The translations under genes were made by a program, and so were the position numbers. This document shows, piece after piece, positions 7,707-16,844 of a stretch of DNA of 64,000 nt; position 1 is the first letter of the stretch; each line of letters begins with the position of its first letter. The notes under the pieces were generated by a model that was not told the origin of the DNA, did not search any database, and saw only the letters and a program-made list of their open reading frames with translations. The DNA is from Paraburkholderia solisilvae (GTDB lineage: Bacteria; Pseudomonadota; Gammaproteobacteria; Burkholderiales; Burkholderiaceae), in contig NZ_CADIKF010000007.1 of NCBI RefSeq assembly GCF_902859875.1, positions 62,001 to 126,000 on the forward strand. The letters run 5' to 3'.

Positions 7707-9938
7707 TCACGCGTTGAACGGCGCCGATTGATCCATCAGCTTGTCCATCGTGATCGGCAAATCGCGCACCCGCTTGCCGGTCGCGTGATACGTCGCGTTC
7801 GCGACCGCCGCCGCGAGCCCCGTGATGCCGATCTCGCCAATCCCGCGCACGCCGAACTCATTGAGCTCATAGTCCGGGTAATCGAGCAGGATCACGTCGA
7901 TCTGCGGCTGGTCCGCATGCACGGGCACCACGTACTCCGCGTAGTTGTTATTCGCCGGCAGCCCGCTGCGCGGGTCGTATTCGGTGCCTTCGAAAAGCGC
8001 CATGCCGATGCCCATCACAATCGCGCCTTCCACCTGGTTGCGCGCGGTCATCGGATTGACCACGCGGCCGACGTCGATTGCACTCACCACGCGCGCCACG
8101 CGCAGATGCGAGATGCCCGGATCCCAGCGCACCTCGACGTAATGCACGCCGAACGAACGGAACGAAAACTTGCCGGACGGCGCGCCAGGCGTATGCGCCT
8201 GACCCTCGGCGCTCGCAAGCCGCTGCGATTTCAGCAGCGTCGCGAAGTCGACCGAGCGCTCGCCGTTCACGAGCCGGCCGTTCTCGAACTTCAGCGTCTC
8301 GGGCTTCGCGCCGTCGAAAATCGCGCCATTCTGCGTCGCGAACAGCTTCAGTTGCGCGATCGCATTGCGCGTCGCTTCGGCGATGGCCGGCATCACGCTC
8401 GCGGTGGCCCACGAGCCGCCCGACAGCGGCGCATCCGGAAACGACGAATCGCCGAGCTTCACCTCGATGCGCTCGATCGGCACGCCCGTCATGCTGCCGA
8501 CCGTTTGCGCGGCGATCGTATACGTGCCGGTGCCGATGTCCTGCACCGCGCAGATCACACATGCGGTGCCGTCGCTGCGCAGCTCGACGCGCGCCTGCGC
8601 GGGCGTGCGATACGCATCCCAGTTGCACGCGGCCATCCCGTAGCCGACGATCTCATGACCGTCGCGCATCGAGCCGACCGCGGCCGTGCGCTTCTGCCAG
8701 CCGAAGCGGTCGCCAGCCTGCACGATCGCCTCGTGCAGGTGGTTGCTCGACCACGGCAGGTTCACGCTCTCATCGAGCGTCGAAATATTGCGCAGCCGGA
8801 ATTCGCGCGGGTCCAGATTCGCCTGCAGCGCGAGTTCGTCGATGGCCGATTCGAGCGCGAACAGGCCCGGCGCCGCGCCGGGCGCGCGCATCGAGGTCGG
8901 CGAGCCCTGGTTCACGCGCGTGACCGCGTGGCTCACCACCACGTTCGGGCACGAGTACAGGCTCTTGGAGACACCGCCGCAGTTCTCGACGTACTGGTCG
9001 GTCAACGAGGTCGTATTCACCGACTCATGCCGCAGCGACGTGAGCCGCCCGCTCGCATCGGCCGACAGCCGCACGTGCTGCTGTGTTTCGGGGCGATGGC
9101 CGGTGGTCGTAAACATCTGCGCGCGCGGCACGACCAGTTTGACCGGCCGCCCGACCACGCGCGACGCGGCGCTCGCCGCGACCGAATGCGGCCAGATAAA
9201 CAGCTTGCTGCCGAAGCCCGAGCCGATAAACGGTGCTTCGACCGTCACCTGGTCCGGCGACAGCCCGAAAATTCGCGCGATCGTATTCCGGTGCACAGTG
9301 ACGCCCTGCGATGCCTCGTACAGATGCAGTTCGTCGCCTTCCCAATGGGCCAGCGTAGCGTGCATCTCCATCGGGTTATGCGTTTCGACCGGCGTGCGGT
9401 ACACCGCGTCCAGCTGGTGCGGCGCGCCGTCGAACGCGGCTGCCGCGTCGCCGCGCGTATGGCCGCGGCCGCCGTCGCGCGTGCCGCCGGCCGCGACGCC
9501 TTGCTCCAGATTCGCGATCGGCTTGTTGGTCGCGTACTTCACGTCGACCTTGTACGCCGCTTCACGCGCATGCTCGAACGTGTCGGCGACGACCAGCGCG
9601 ACGAACTGCCCCGCGTAGTTTACGGTTGCGTCCTCGAACGGCAGACGGCGCTCGTCGGTAATCGACGCGCTCAGGATGTCGTTGAACGAACTGATCGTGC
9701 GCGGCGCGCGGTACAAACGCGGAAACTGCTCGTGGCTGAAAATCTCGATCACGCCGGGCGTGCGGCGCGCATCGGCGGTATCGATGCGCAGAATGCGCCC
9801 GCTCGAAATCGTGCTGAAAACGCCGTACGCGTAGACCATGCCCGGCAGGCTCTGATCCGCCGCGTAATGCGCGGCGCCCGTCACTTTCAGGCGCCCGTCC
9901 ACCCGGCGCATCGAATCGCCGATGATGTCATTGTTCAT
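7707..9938 (-). CDS. paoC: Molybdenum-binding subunit of periplasmic aldehyde oxidoreductase (PaoC-like)
   Basis: This 743-residue protein belongs to the xanthine oxidase molybdopterin-subunit family. The N-terminal a/b hammerhead domain starts with RVDGRLKVTGAAHYAAD. The Mo-cofactor domain shows GSGFGSKLF and a TSMRAPGAAPGLFALE segment. The C-terminal GVRGIGEIGITG holds the invariant catalytic Glu at about residue 702. The enzyme would oxidise aldehydes to acids with molybdopterin-cytosine dinucleotide. It is the last gene of a paoA-paoB-paoC operon and starts 33 bases after paoB ends. No PaoD/XdhC-type cofactor chaperone gene follows, unlike E. coli paoABCD. It carries no own Tat signal; export would rely on the PaoA-like subunit. 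Confidence 0.93.
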   Translation of the reverse strand: MNNDIIGDSMRRVDGRLKVTGAAHYAADQSLPGMVYAYGVFSTISSGRILRIDTADARRTPGVIEIFSHEQFPRLYRAPRTISSFNDILSASITDERRLPFEDATVNYAGQFVALVVADTFEHAREAAYKVDVKYATNKPIANLEQGVAAGGTRDGGRGHTRGDAAAAFDGAPHQLDAVYRTPVETHNPMEMHATLAHWEGDELHLYEASQGVTVHRNTIARIFGLSPDQVTVEAPFIGSGFGSKLFIWPHSVAASAASRVVGRPVKLVVPRAQMFTTTGHRPETQQHVRLSADASGRLTSLRHESVNTTSLTDQYVENCGGVSKSLYSCPNVVVSHAVTRVNQGSPTSMRAPGAAPGLFALESAIDELALQANLDPREFRLRNISTLDESVNLPWSSNHLHEAIVQAGDRFGWQKRTAAVGSMRDGHEIVGYGMAACNWDAYRTPAQARVELRSDGTACVICAVQDIGTGTYTIAAQTVGSMTGVPIERIEVKLGDSSFPDAPLSGGSWATASVMPAIAEATRNAIAQLKLFATQNGAIFDGAKPETLKFENGRLVNGERSVDFATLLKSQRLASAEGQAHTPGAPSGKFSFRSFGVHYVEVRWDPGISHLRVARVVSAIDVGRVVNPMTARNQVEGAIVMGIGMALFEGTEYDPRSGLPANNNYAEYVVPVHADQPQIDVILLDYPDYELNEFGVRGIGEIGITGLAAAVANATYHATGKRVRDLPITMDKLMDQSAPFNA

Positions 9939-9971
9939 TGTGTCCTCACAGTCGGATAGGCAAGCCGCGCT

Positions 9972-10955
9972 TTATGCGACCAGTGTGCTCAGATTACGGA
10001 CGATCGCCTGCTGGCCGAGCGCGATCTTGAAGCCGTTCTGCCCGTACGAGCGCGCGCCTTGCATCGCCGCCGCGGCGGCCTGCTGGAACACGGCCTGCGT
10101 CGCGGGCTGCCCTTTGAGCACGGCTTCCGCCTGCTGCGCGCGCCACGGCTTCGTGCCGACGCCGCCCATCGCAATGCGCGCGTCGCGAATCGTGCTGCCG
10201 TCAAGCACGACGATCACCGCGCTCGACGCGAGCGCGAACTGATACGACGCGCGGTCGCGCAGCTTCAGATACGCGGAGCGGCTATGCGGCAACGGTGCAT
10301 CGAGCGTGACGTGCGTGATCATTTCGCCGTCGTTCAACGCATGCTCTTTCCACGGCGTATCGCCCGGCAGCCGATGAAACTCGAGAAAGTCGATGTCGCG
10401 CGCGACGCCGTTCGGGCCTTGCACATGGACCGTTGCGCCGATCGCGGCCATCGCGACGCACATGTCGGACGGATGTGCGGCGATGCACTGGTCGCTGCCG
10501 CCCAGCACCGCATGCACGTTGCGGTTCTGACCGTCGATCGCCGCGCACCCCGAACCCGGCACACGCTTGTTGCACGGCGACACGCCATCGCGAAAGTACC
10601 CGCAGCGCACGCGCTGCATGACGTTGCCGGCCGTGGTCGCCTTGTTGCGCAGCTGCGTGCTCGCGCCCGACAGCAACGCCTGCGACAGCACCGGGTAACG
10701 TGTGCGGATCGCCTCATGACGCGCGAGATCGGTGTTGCTGACCATCGCGCCGACACGCACGCGGCCGTCGTCGAGCACCTCGATCTGCGTGAGCGCAAGC
10801 TTGTGGATATCGACGACGCGTGCGGGACGCATCACATCGAGTTTCATCAGATCGAGCAGCGTCGTGCCGCCGGCGAGGAATACCGTATTGGTTTGCGCAT
10901 GCGCGGCAATCGCATCGTCGACGCTCGACGCACGCGTGTAGTCGAATGAGCGCAT
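9972..10955 (-). CDS. paoB: FAD and [4Fe-4S] subunit of aldehyde oxidoreductase (PaoB-like)
   Basis: The chosen start gives 327 residues (MRSFDYTRASS). Its ATG shares one base with the TGA of the upstream gene (TGATG), a sign of translational coupling. The FAD-binding PCMH motif FLAGGTTLLDLMK is at about residues 26-38 and a second flavin segment (RNKATTAGNVM) at about 103-113. Between them and the C-terminal CO-dehydrogenase flavin domain lie Cys118, Cys128 and Cys137 in the insertion that binds a [4Fe-4S] cluster in E. coli PaoB, setting it apart from plain XdhB subunits. It passes electrons from the molybdenum centre to its acceptor. Confidence 0.93.
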   Translation of the reverse strand: MRSFDYTRASSVDDAIAAHAQTNTVFLAGGTTLLDLMKLDVMRPARVVDIHKLALTQIEVLDDGRVRVGAMVSNTDLARHEAIRTRYPVLSQALLSGASTQLRNKATTAGNVMQRVRCGYFRDGVSPCNKRVPGSGCAAIDGQNRNVHAVLGGSDQCIAAHPSDMCVAMAAIGATVHVQGPNGVARDIDFLEFHRLPGDTPWKEHALNDGEMITHVTLDAPLPHSRSAYLKLRDRASYQFALASSAVIVVLDGSTIRDARIAMGGVGTKPWRAQQAEAVLKGQPATQAVFQQAAAAAMQGARSYGQNGFKIALGQQAIVRNLSTLVA

Positions 10956-11677
10956 CACGCCCTCCGCATCTTGCCGCGCGCGTCCTGAATCGCGGCGACG
11001 ATGTTCTTGTAGGCGCCGCAGCGGCAGATATTGCCGCTCATCGCTTCGCGTAGCGAATGATCGTCGGCGGGCACGCGCGAGTCGTGCAGCACCGCGACCG
11101 CGCTCATCATCTGCCCGGAAGTGCAGTAGCCGCACTGGTAAGCATCGTGCTCCCAGAACGCCTGTTGCACCGGATGCAGCTTGCCGTTTTTCGCGAGACC
11201 TTCGACCGTCGTGATCTGATCGCCGTCGTGCATGACCGCGAGCGACAGGCACGAGTTCACCGACACGCCGTTCACGTGCACGGTGCAAGCGCCGCATTGG
11301 CCGTGGTCGCAGCCCTTCTTGGTGCCGGTCAGGTGCAAGCGGTCGCGCAGCACGTCGAGCAGCACTGCGTTCGGTTCGACGTTCAGTTTGTGTGCGACGC
11401 CATTCACGATGAAATGCACGGTGTAGGGGCCGCTTGCGTTCGCAGCTTCCGCCGGCGCCGGCGTGGCAGGCGGCGCTTCGTCGGCGAGCACCGCGGCGGA
11501 CATCATCGACGTCCCCGCGACTGCGAGCCCCGATGCGCCGATCGATTGCAGAAAGCCGCGTCGCGTGACGCCGCCCGGGCTCGCCGCATCGTCGCGCGGC
11601 GCGGCCGGCGCGGAGCCGGCGCCGTTCGCCGATTCGCCCGGCGACGACTCGCGGCCCCCATCGTTATACGCTGTCAT
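10955..11677 (-). CDS. paoA: [2Fe-2S] subunit of aldehyde oxidoreductase with Tat signal (PaoA-like)
   Basis: I place the start at the ATG of MTAYNDGG (240 residues), eight bases after GGGGA; an ATG two codons earlier is too close to it. A twin-arginine signal (VTRRGFLQSIGASGLAVAG) follows an N-terminal extension of about 35 residues, so the complex should be exported folded to the periplasm. The mature part has the plant-ferredoxin cluster motif GCDHGQCGACTVHVNG and the second cluster site with CGYCTSG and NICRCG. Operon order A-B-C matches E. coli pao. A 13-bp inverted repeat with T-N11-A form lies about 80 bases upstream. Confidence 0.93.
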   Translation of the reverse strand: MTAYNDGGRESSPGESANGAGSAPAAPRDDAASPGGVTRRGFLQSIGASGLAVAGTSMMSAAVLADEAPPATPAPAEAANASGPYTVHFIVNGVAHKLNVEPNAVLLDVLRDRLHLTGTKKGCDHGQCGACTVHVNGVSVNSCLSLAVMHDGDQITTVEGLAKNGKLHPVQQAFWEHDAYQCGYCTSGQMMSAVAVLHDSRVPADDHSLREAMSGNICRCGAYKNIVAAIQDARGKMRRA

Positions 11678-11983
11678 TTGCATTTCCCCGGTTGCTGATG
11701 GATCAGTGATTCGGAAGACATGCGATAGCGATTCGCCAGGAAACACCATCGCATCATCGACGATGACGATGCCATAGCGTATTTCCGATGACCATTGGCC
11801 GCGGCTTCATACCGCTTGAACCAAAACTAAAGAAAGCTCACGCGACGACGGCCGGATGGCATGCGGATGCCCCGCGCAAGCCGTTTGACCGGCGCTGCGC
11901 GCGGCATACAATCGCGTAAGCCCGGTGCACGTGACGCTGCGGAAGCGGTCGCGTTGCCCGGCGGCGCTCAAGGAGAAATAAAA
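11678..11983. promoter_or_regulatory. Divergent control region between the pao operon and the GST gene
   Basis: 306 bases between divergent starts. The inverted repeat TCATCG-A-CGATGA lies at 11754-11766 and fits the T-N11-A rule of LysR-type operators. No hexamers are assigned with confidence. The GST side ends with a strong AAGGAG ribosome binding site. Confidence 0.4.
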
Positions 11984-12691
11984 ATGATGACGCTGTATTC
12001 GTACCCCGAGCTATTCGGCCTCGAAGACAACAACCCGTACGGTCTGAAGGTATTTGCGTTCCTGCGGCTATGCGGACTGCCGTTCGAGCATCGCCACGTG
12101 CTCGATACGAAAGCGGCGCCGCGCGGCCAGTTGCCGTATCTGGTCGATGGAGAGCAAACAATCGGCGACAGCGACGCGATTCTGTCTTACCTGAAACGCC
12201 AATACGCGCTGCCGATCGACAACACGCACTCCGCCGCGCAACGCGATCTCGACCTGATGCTGCGCCGTACGCTCGACGATTTGTACTGGGTGATGTCGTA
12301 TTCGCGCTGGCGCGACGACCGTTACTGGCCGGCTTTCCAGGCCGCGCTGCTCGCACAGCATCCGGATGTCGGCGTCGATGCGCTCGAAGCCGCGCGCCAG
12401 TACAACTTCAACCGGTATCACTATCAGGGCATCGGCCGCTACGAACCGGACGACGCGTATGCGCGCGGCATCGCGGACCTGCAGGCGATCGCCAACCTGA
12501 TCCACGACAGCGGCTTTCTGTTCGGCGACCAGCCGGCGAGCATCGATGCGGCGGTGTACGGTTTCGTCGCCAATATCTACTTCTACGATATCGATACGCC
12601 GCTCAAACAGTTCGTCGTGTCGCAGCCGCAGCTGGTCCGCTATTGCGTCGCGATGCGCGACGCGGTGGCGAGAGGCCGCGCGGCGCGCTAG
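11984..12691 (+). CDS. Glutathione S-transferase-like protein
   Basis: The start follows AAGGAGAAATAAAA; the next codon is also ATG. The 235-residue protein has a thioredoxin-like N-terminal domain: LYSYPELF with PYGLKVFAFLRLCGLPFE, then GQLPYLVDGEQTIGDSDAILSYL, which contains the cis-Pro and the glutathione gamma-Glu binding region. An all-helical C-terminal domain follows, with IDAAVYGFVANI near its end. It resembles the metaxin/FAX-like GST group. The substrate is unknown; by context (next to an aldehyde oxidoreductase) detoxification is plausible but unproven. Confidence 0.85.
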   Translation: MMTLYSYPELFGLEDNNPYGLKVFAFLRLCGLPFEHRHVLDTKAAPRGQLPYLVDGEQTIGDSDAILSYLKRQYALPIDNTHSAAQRDLDLMLRRTLDDLYWVMSYSRWRDDRYWPAFQAALLAQHPDVGVDALEAARQYNFNRYHYQGIGRYEPDDAYARGIADLQAIANLIHDSGFLFGDQPASIDAAVYGFVANIYFYDIDTPLKQFVVSQPQLVRYCVAMRDAVARGRAAR

Positions 12692-12721
12692 CCGGTTGAT
12701 ATGCAGCGTGACGCGACGCCT

Positions 12722-13837
12722 TCAGGTGATCCGCCGCGCGCCGCGTTCGGCCTGCTCGAGCGTATCGCGCCCGTTGAACAGCCGGCATACCGCGCCGGCG
12801 TCCGCGCACGCGTGCAGGCGGTCGCGGAACTGATGATCGCAAAAGCACTGCGCGACCTCCGCGAGCAGATGCAGATGCGCGCTGTCCGCCCATTGCGGCA
12901 CGAGTAGCGCGACGATGTCGCTGACCGGCTGCCCGTCGGGCGCATCGAATGCAATCGGTTCAGCGAGCCGCGCGTAGAGCGCGACGGGCTGCGCGAGGTC
13001 CGCGATATGACCGTGCGGCACCGCGACGCCGCGCCCGAGCCCGGTCGAACCGAGCGCTTCCCGCGACGCGAGGCCGGCGGTCACGATTTCGGCCGGCACC
13101 CCGCACAGTGTTTCGAACGCCTGGCTGAGTTGCGCGAATAGCTGTTCGCGGTCCGCCACGCTCAGTGCGAGCAGCACGTGGCTCGCGGGCAGCAATTGGG
13201 CAAGGCCCGGTTGCACAGGGATGATGCTTTCGGCGGCGACATCGGCGACATCCATGGCTTCGTCGCGTGGCGTATTCACTGTGGACGCTTTGAGAGCGGT
13301 GGCATCGGCATGGTTATCGATCGTTCGGTGAGCACCGTGACTTGCACCCGGACTTGCACCCTGAGCTGCACCGCGCCCGCTACCGTTACGGCGCTTGCCG
13401 TTCGCGTCGTGGCGGCGCGTCGCGGGCCGGCCCGGCGCATCGGCCTGCCCGTTCGCCTGCCCATTCGCATCCGCGTGAATCAGACTGCGCCACGCGTGGC
13501 TTGGCGTATCGGGAATTTCGACTACCTGACCGACTTCGGCGTCCGGCGTCAATTGCGACAGCCGCTGCATCGCATGTCCGACATCGGCTTTCGGCAGATA
13601 CAGCGACAGCTGCACGCGGGCGCTATCGCGCAGCGGCGCGACACGCAGTGTCCATTGCTGGTTGCCGCAATCGCGAATCAATGCTTCCCGAAACGGCGTC
13701 GTGTGTTGCGCATCGACCGTCACATGCAGCATCACATTGCGCCCGGGCTCGTGTCGCGACTGTGCCCGGTGCTGCGCGCGCGCTTCGGATTTGCCGCGCT
13801 TTAGCCATGCTTGCAGGCCCGCCAATGGGTGCGCCAT
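12722..13837 (-). CDS. PTS IIA (PtsN-like) domain protein with an N-terminal extension
   Basis: The ATG at 13837 follows GAGGGCGAC and yields 371 residues. The C-terminal ~150 residues are a PTS EIIA type-2 domain: LASREALGSTGLGRGVAVPHG contains the His that is phosphorylated in PtsN/IIA-Ntr. The N-terminal ~110 residues contain an ACT-like b-a-b pattern (MLHVTVDA...VQLSLYLP) that resembles the C-terminus of MgtC-type proteins, which is a weak assignment. A Gly/Ala/Asn/His-rich linker of about 80 residues joins them. No EI, HPr or EIIB/C gene is in the window, so a regulatory rather than transport role is likely. It is oriented like the fermentation genes that follow. Confidence 0.8.
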   Translation of the reverse strand: MAHPLAGLQAWLKRGKSEARAQHRAQSRHEPGRNVMLHVTVDAQHTTPFREALIRDCGNQQWTLRVAPLRDSARVQLSLYLPKADVGHAMQRLSQLTPDAEVGQVVEIPDTPSHAWRSLIHADANGQANGQADAPGRPATRRHDANGKRRNGSGRGAAQGASPGASHGAHRTIDNHADATALKASTVNTPRDEAMDVADVAAESIIPVQPGLAQLLPASHVLLALSVADREQLFAQLSQAFETLCGVPAEIVTAGLASREALGSTGLGRGVAVPHGHIADLAQPVALYARLAEPIAFDAPDGQPVSDIVALLVPQWADSAHLHLLAEVAQCFCDHQFRDRLHACADAGAVCRLFNGRDTLEQAERGARRIT

Positions 13838-14001
13838 GTCGCCCTCATCGTTTATTGCATGCTGAAAGGATATCCGACGCGGCGCAAAAGCCGCATAAAA
13901 AGGCGCCTTCACGGGTGTAAAAACGATCCCGGCAGGTTCGTGCGCGATACACACATCGCGCGGTGCGGCGAGTGCGCATGCAGTGGCGGCGCCCATGCGT
14001 G

Positions 14002-14418
14002 CTAGTGCAGCATCGTGACCGGCGCTTTCGTCAGCCGCCACAGCCTCGCGATGATCCACCAGCGGGTCAGAAAGCCGATCTGGCTTGCATCGACAATCAC
14101 CGCATCGGACTGTTGCAGCGCCGCACGCGCGGCGATCGTTTCGGCGACGGGGCCGAATGCGCGGCTCCAGCGGTACGGAACACCGGCGTCGTCGAGAATC
14201 GCGCGAGTATTCATCAGCGGACTCATGATCTGACGCCGGTCGTACAGGCGCAGCGCGCCGCGCGAATGGAACGCGCTCGTGCGTCCCCAGTCGAGCGGCT
14301 CGAGCACTTCGACAATTTCGACTTCCGACACACAGCGCTCCGCATACAGGAACGCGGCGTGACGCGCGGCCTGCAGCGCGCCGTCGTGATGGATCACAGG
14401 AATCAACAGCCGTAGCAT
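14002..14418 (-). CDS. Universal stress protein (UspA family)
   Basis: A small 138-residue single-domain protein with the Usp b-a-b pattern: MLRLLIPVIHHDGALQAARHAAFL at the N-terminus, a central AAGVPYRW-like stretch (ILDDAGVPYRWS), and SDAVIVDASQIGFLTRWW before the final APVTMLH strand. The classical ATP-binding G-2x-G-9x-G(S/T) is not evident, so it belongs to the non-ATP-binding side of the family or has diverged. It belongs to the minus-strand block with acetate kinase and phosphate acetyltransferase. Usp proteins of this type accumulate under oxygen limitation and stationary phase in related bacteria (established for the family, not shown here). Confidence 0.82.
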   Translation of the reverse strand: MLRLLIPVIHHDGALQAARHAAFLYAERCVSEVEIVEVLEPLDWGRTSAFHSRGALRLYDRRQIMSPLMNTRAILDDAGVPYRWSRAFGPVAETIAARAALQQSDAVIVDASQIGFLTRWWIIARLWRLTKAPVTMLH

Positions 14419-14618
14419 CGGGACGTCCGCTCAACGATGAAGGGATACGGCCGTATTGAAGCAAGCGGCACATCAACACGCGGCAAAATGTGCGCCGCGT
14501 GTCATAAAAAAGCCGTCAATGCCGTGCGCGCCGTTGCGCATCGCGCCGACCGCGCGCGGGGCACGCGCAGCGAGCCGCCGCGCGTTAAGGTTGCGTCAAG
14601 TTCGACAAGCCGAAAACA

Positions 14619-15500
14619 TTATTTCCCGCCTTCCGGAAAATCGGCCCCGAGACTCGTATCGCGCCACTTGTCGAAGTCCGCCAGCAGCGCGTGCAGCCGT
14701 TTGGTGCCGCCGTCGAGCGCCCCCGCGCCGAGCGCCAGGTTGCGCGGCGGGTCGCTGACCTCGGTGATGGACAGCATCGCCTGCGCGGCACGGACCGGGT
14801 CGCCGTGCTGCGTCCCGCTGCTTTGCGCGGTGACCTGCATGCGCTTGCCGGCCGTCTCCGCGTAGTCGGCGATACGGTTCGGCGTCTGCTTGAGCGAGCG
14901 GCCGGCCCAGTCGGTGCGAAACGGCCCCGGTTCGATACAGGTGACCTTGATGCCGAGCGGCTCGACTTCCACCGCGAGCGAGTCGGACCAGCCTTCCACG
15001 GCGTGCTTGCTGGCTGCGTAGTAGCCGGAGCCCGCATAGCCGGCAAGACCGGCCAGCGATGTGATGTTCAGCACGTGACCTTTGCGGCGCGCGCGCATGG
15101 TGGGCAACACCGCACGCGTCATCGCGAAGAGGCCGAACACATTGACGTCGAACTGCGCGCGAATCTCGGCCTCGACCCCCTCCTCGATCGCCGCCTGATA
15201 CCCGTAACCGGCGTTGTTCACGAGCACGTCGATCGCACCGAATCGCTTGAGCGCCGCTTCGACCGTGCTGCCGATCTGCCGCGCGTCGGTCACGTCGAGA
15301 TCGATCGTGAGGAGCCGCCCGGCCACATCGCCCACCTCGCCCGCCTTGTCCACCTCGCCGGCGAGCCCGGCGAGCGACGCCTTGTTGCGCGCCGTCGCGA
15401 CGCAGCGCCAGCCGCGCGCGAGTACCGCATGCGCCAGTTGCCGGCCGAATCCGGTTGAACAACCCGTGATGAACCAGACTGGCGTTGTAGTGGAAGTCAT
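14619..15500 (-). CDS. Short-chain dehydrogenase/reductase (classical SDR)
   Basis: The ATG at 15500 follows GGAGACCATC and gives 293 residues. The Rossmann motif is VWFITGCSTGFG (TGxxxGxG), the structural NAG motif is VLVNNAGYG, and the active site is S...YYAASKHAVEG (Y-x3-K) preceded by Ser in NITSLAG. The PGPFRTDW segment after it is typical of the family. The C-terminal ~45 residues are more variable. These features fit oxidoreductases of the YbbO/retinol-dehydrogenase-like group with unknown substrate. It is oriented with the block but separated from the USP gene by 200 bases. Confidence 0.92.
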   Translation of the reverse strand: MTSTTTPVWFITGCSTGFGRQLAHAVLARGWRCVATARNKASLAGLAGEVDKAGEVGDVAGRLLTIDLDVTDARQIGSTVEAALKRFGAIDVLVNNAGYGYQAAIEEGVEAEIRAQFDVNVFGLFAMTRAVLPTMRARRKGHVLNITSLAGLAGYAGSGYYAASKHAVEGWSDSLAVEVEPLGIKVTCIEPGPFRTDWAGRSLKQTPNRIADYAETAGKRMQVTAQSSGTQHGDPVRAAQAMLSITEVSDPPRNLALGAGALDGGTKRLHALLADFDKWRDTSLGADFPEGGK

Positions 15501-15764
15501 GATGGTCTCCGGAGTATTTGATTGTGAAGGTCGAGCTGACAAGCCGAGGATGCGATCTTACCCAAGTCTGCGCTTCGACCTCAAATCATAAGGCCATGCG
15601 AGATAGATATCTAAAAGCATTCCTTCCCGGGGCACTCCGGCATGACGGATATTCGATGCGGCACGCGCATGTGAAGAACGCGATCGGCATCGCGCTGAAA
15701 GTGGCCATCGTCACGCGCGGCGCATCGCGCGGATGCCCGCTTCACACGCAGTTTCTATGCGCCT

Positions 15765-16808
15765 TTATACGATCACCCGGCTCGTATCGCCGAACAGACT
15801 GCCGGCGGGCGGCAGATCCGCGCGCCTGAACCGCACGATCGCGAACGCGCGCGTATCGGATGGGCTCGCCGGAATGCGCGCGACACGCAATTCGAGGTCC
15901 GCCGCGGGCTGCGTTGCGCTTATATCGACCATCACATTCATTCTGTCGAGCCGCACCTGTTTGACCGTCACATACGTGTATGCGGCCGGATCCGCGTAGA
16001 TGCGCTGCACGATATCGAACTGACGTTCGATCGCCTCGGTCGGCGAGCCCAGTGCCGCGAGGCTGCGTTCGTTCGCGTCGAGCTCGCGCTGCAAGCGTGC
16101 GACCTCGGCCAGGTCGACCGGCGCCGCACCGGATGTCACCGCATGCATGCCCGCGCCCTGCCGCTGCAACAGCTGCAGGCGCGCCTTGAGCAGCGCGCGC
16201 TCTTCTTCGAGCGCATCGCGGCGCGACTTGTCTTCCGCGATCTGTTCGAGCGCTTCGAGCGCCAGTTGATCGACCAGACGCCGCACGATCTCGTCATGCA
16301 GATCGGCCTCCGTGCGTCCGCAAATCCGCACGCGATGATCGCTGAAGCTGATCGTGGTCTGCCGCACGTCGGTGCGCGTCCTGCCGTCCTGCTGCGCCAC
16401 GCCGAGCGCGGTGCGTTCGGCCATCTCCATGCCGAGCACCGCGTAAACTTCCGCGCAATCGATATGTTCGTTAAACCAATCGCGCAATTCGTGCGAGCGG
16501 CCGAACGTCTCGCAGACATCGTCGGATGTCGCAAAGAACGCATGAATATAAGGGTCGCTCGACCATGCGCTCGCGGCTGCGTCGCGCGGCCGAGGCAACG
16601 CCGCGACAATCCCGCTCGCGTAATCGAGCGTACCGCGTACGGCCGGTGCGAGACGCGATTCGTATCGCGCCGCGAGCGTGAGTTTCGGAATCGCCTTTGC
16701 AACGCGCGCGATTGTCTGCGCGACCTCGTCGGCGCGATCTGACGAACGGCTGGAATCGCCTTGTTCCTTGTCACCTGTGCGGCGCCACAACCGGCTCAGA
16801 AAACCCAT
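15765..16808 (-). CDS. Conserved-looking hypothetical protein with central coiled coil
   Basis: A 347-residue protein that I do not recognise. Start supported by GGAGAAACGGGAG just upstream. It has no signal peptide or membrane segment. Residues ~190-235 (LEALEQIAEDKSRRDALEEE and following) and ~245-265 are charged heptad-like coiled coils. The N-terminal part is helical, with a DYASGIVAALPRPRD segment, and residues ~105-125 contain several acidic and aromatic residues. The C-terminal ~60 residues look like beta strands (VMVDISATQPAADLELRVAR). It sits directly upstream of nothing on its strand but follows the RRM-like gene by 36 bases, which suggests cotranscription with fabI/ackA. Confidence 0.7.
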   Translation of the reverse strand: MGFLSRLWRRTGDKEQGDSSRSSDRADEVAQTIARVAKAIPKLTLAARYESRLAPAVRGTLDYASGIVAALPRPRDAAASAWSSDPYIHAFFATSDDVCETFGRSHELRDWFNEHIDCAEVYAVLGMEMAERTALGVAQQDGRTRTDVRQTTISFSDHRVRICGRTEADLHDEIVRRLVDQLALEALEQIAEDKSRRDALEEERALLKARLQLLQRQGAGMHAVTSGAAPVDLAEVARLQRELDANERSLAALGSPTEAIERQFDIVQRIYADPAAYTYVTVKQVRLDRMNVMVDISATQPAADLELRVARIPASPSDTRAFAIVRFRRADLPPAGSLFGDTSRVIV

Positions 16809-16844
16809 CTCCCGTTTCTCCGTGTCAGCCGGCGCCGTCCGCCG

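Noticed and set aside
7728..9959. 743-codon open frame on the plus strand opposite paoC
   Set aside because: It mirrors a certain gene in very GC-rich DNA, and its peptide is rich in Arg, His and Ala without any domain. Shadow of paoC codon bias.
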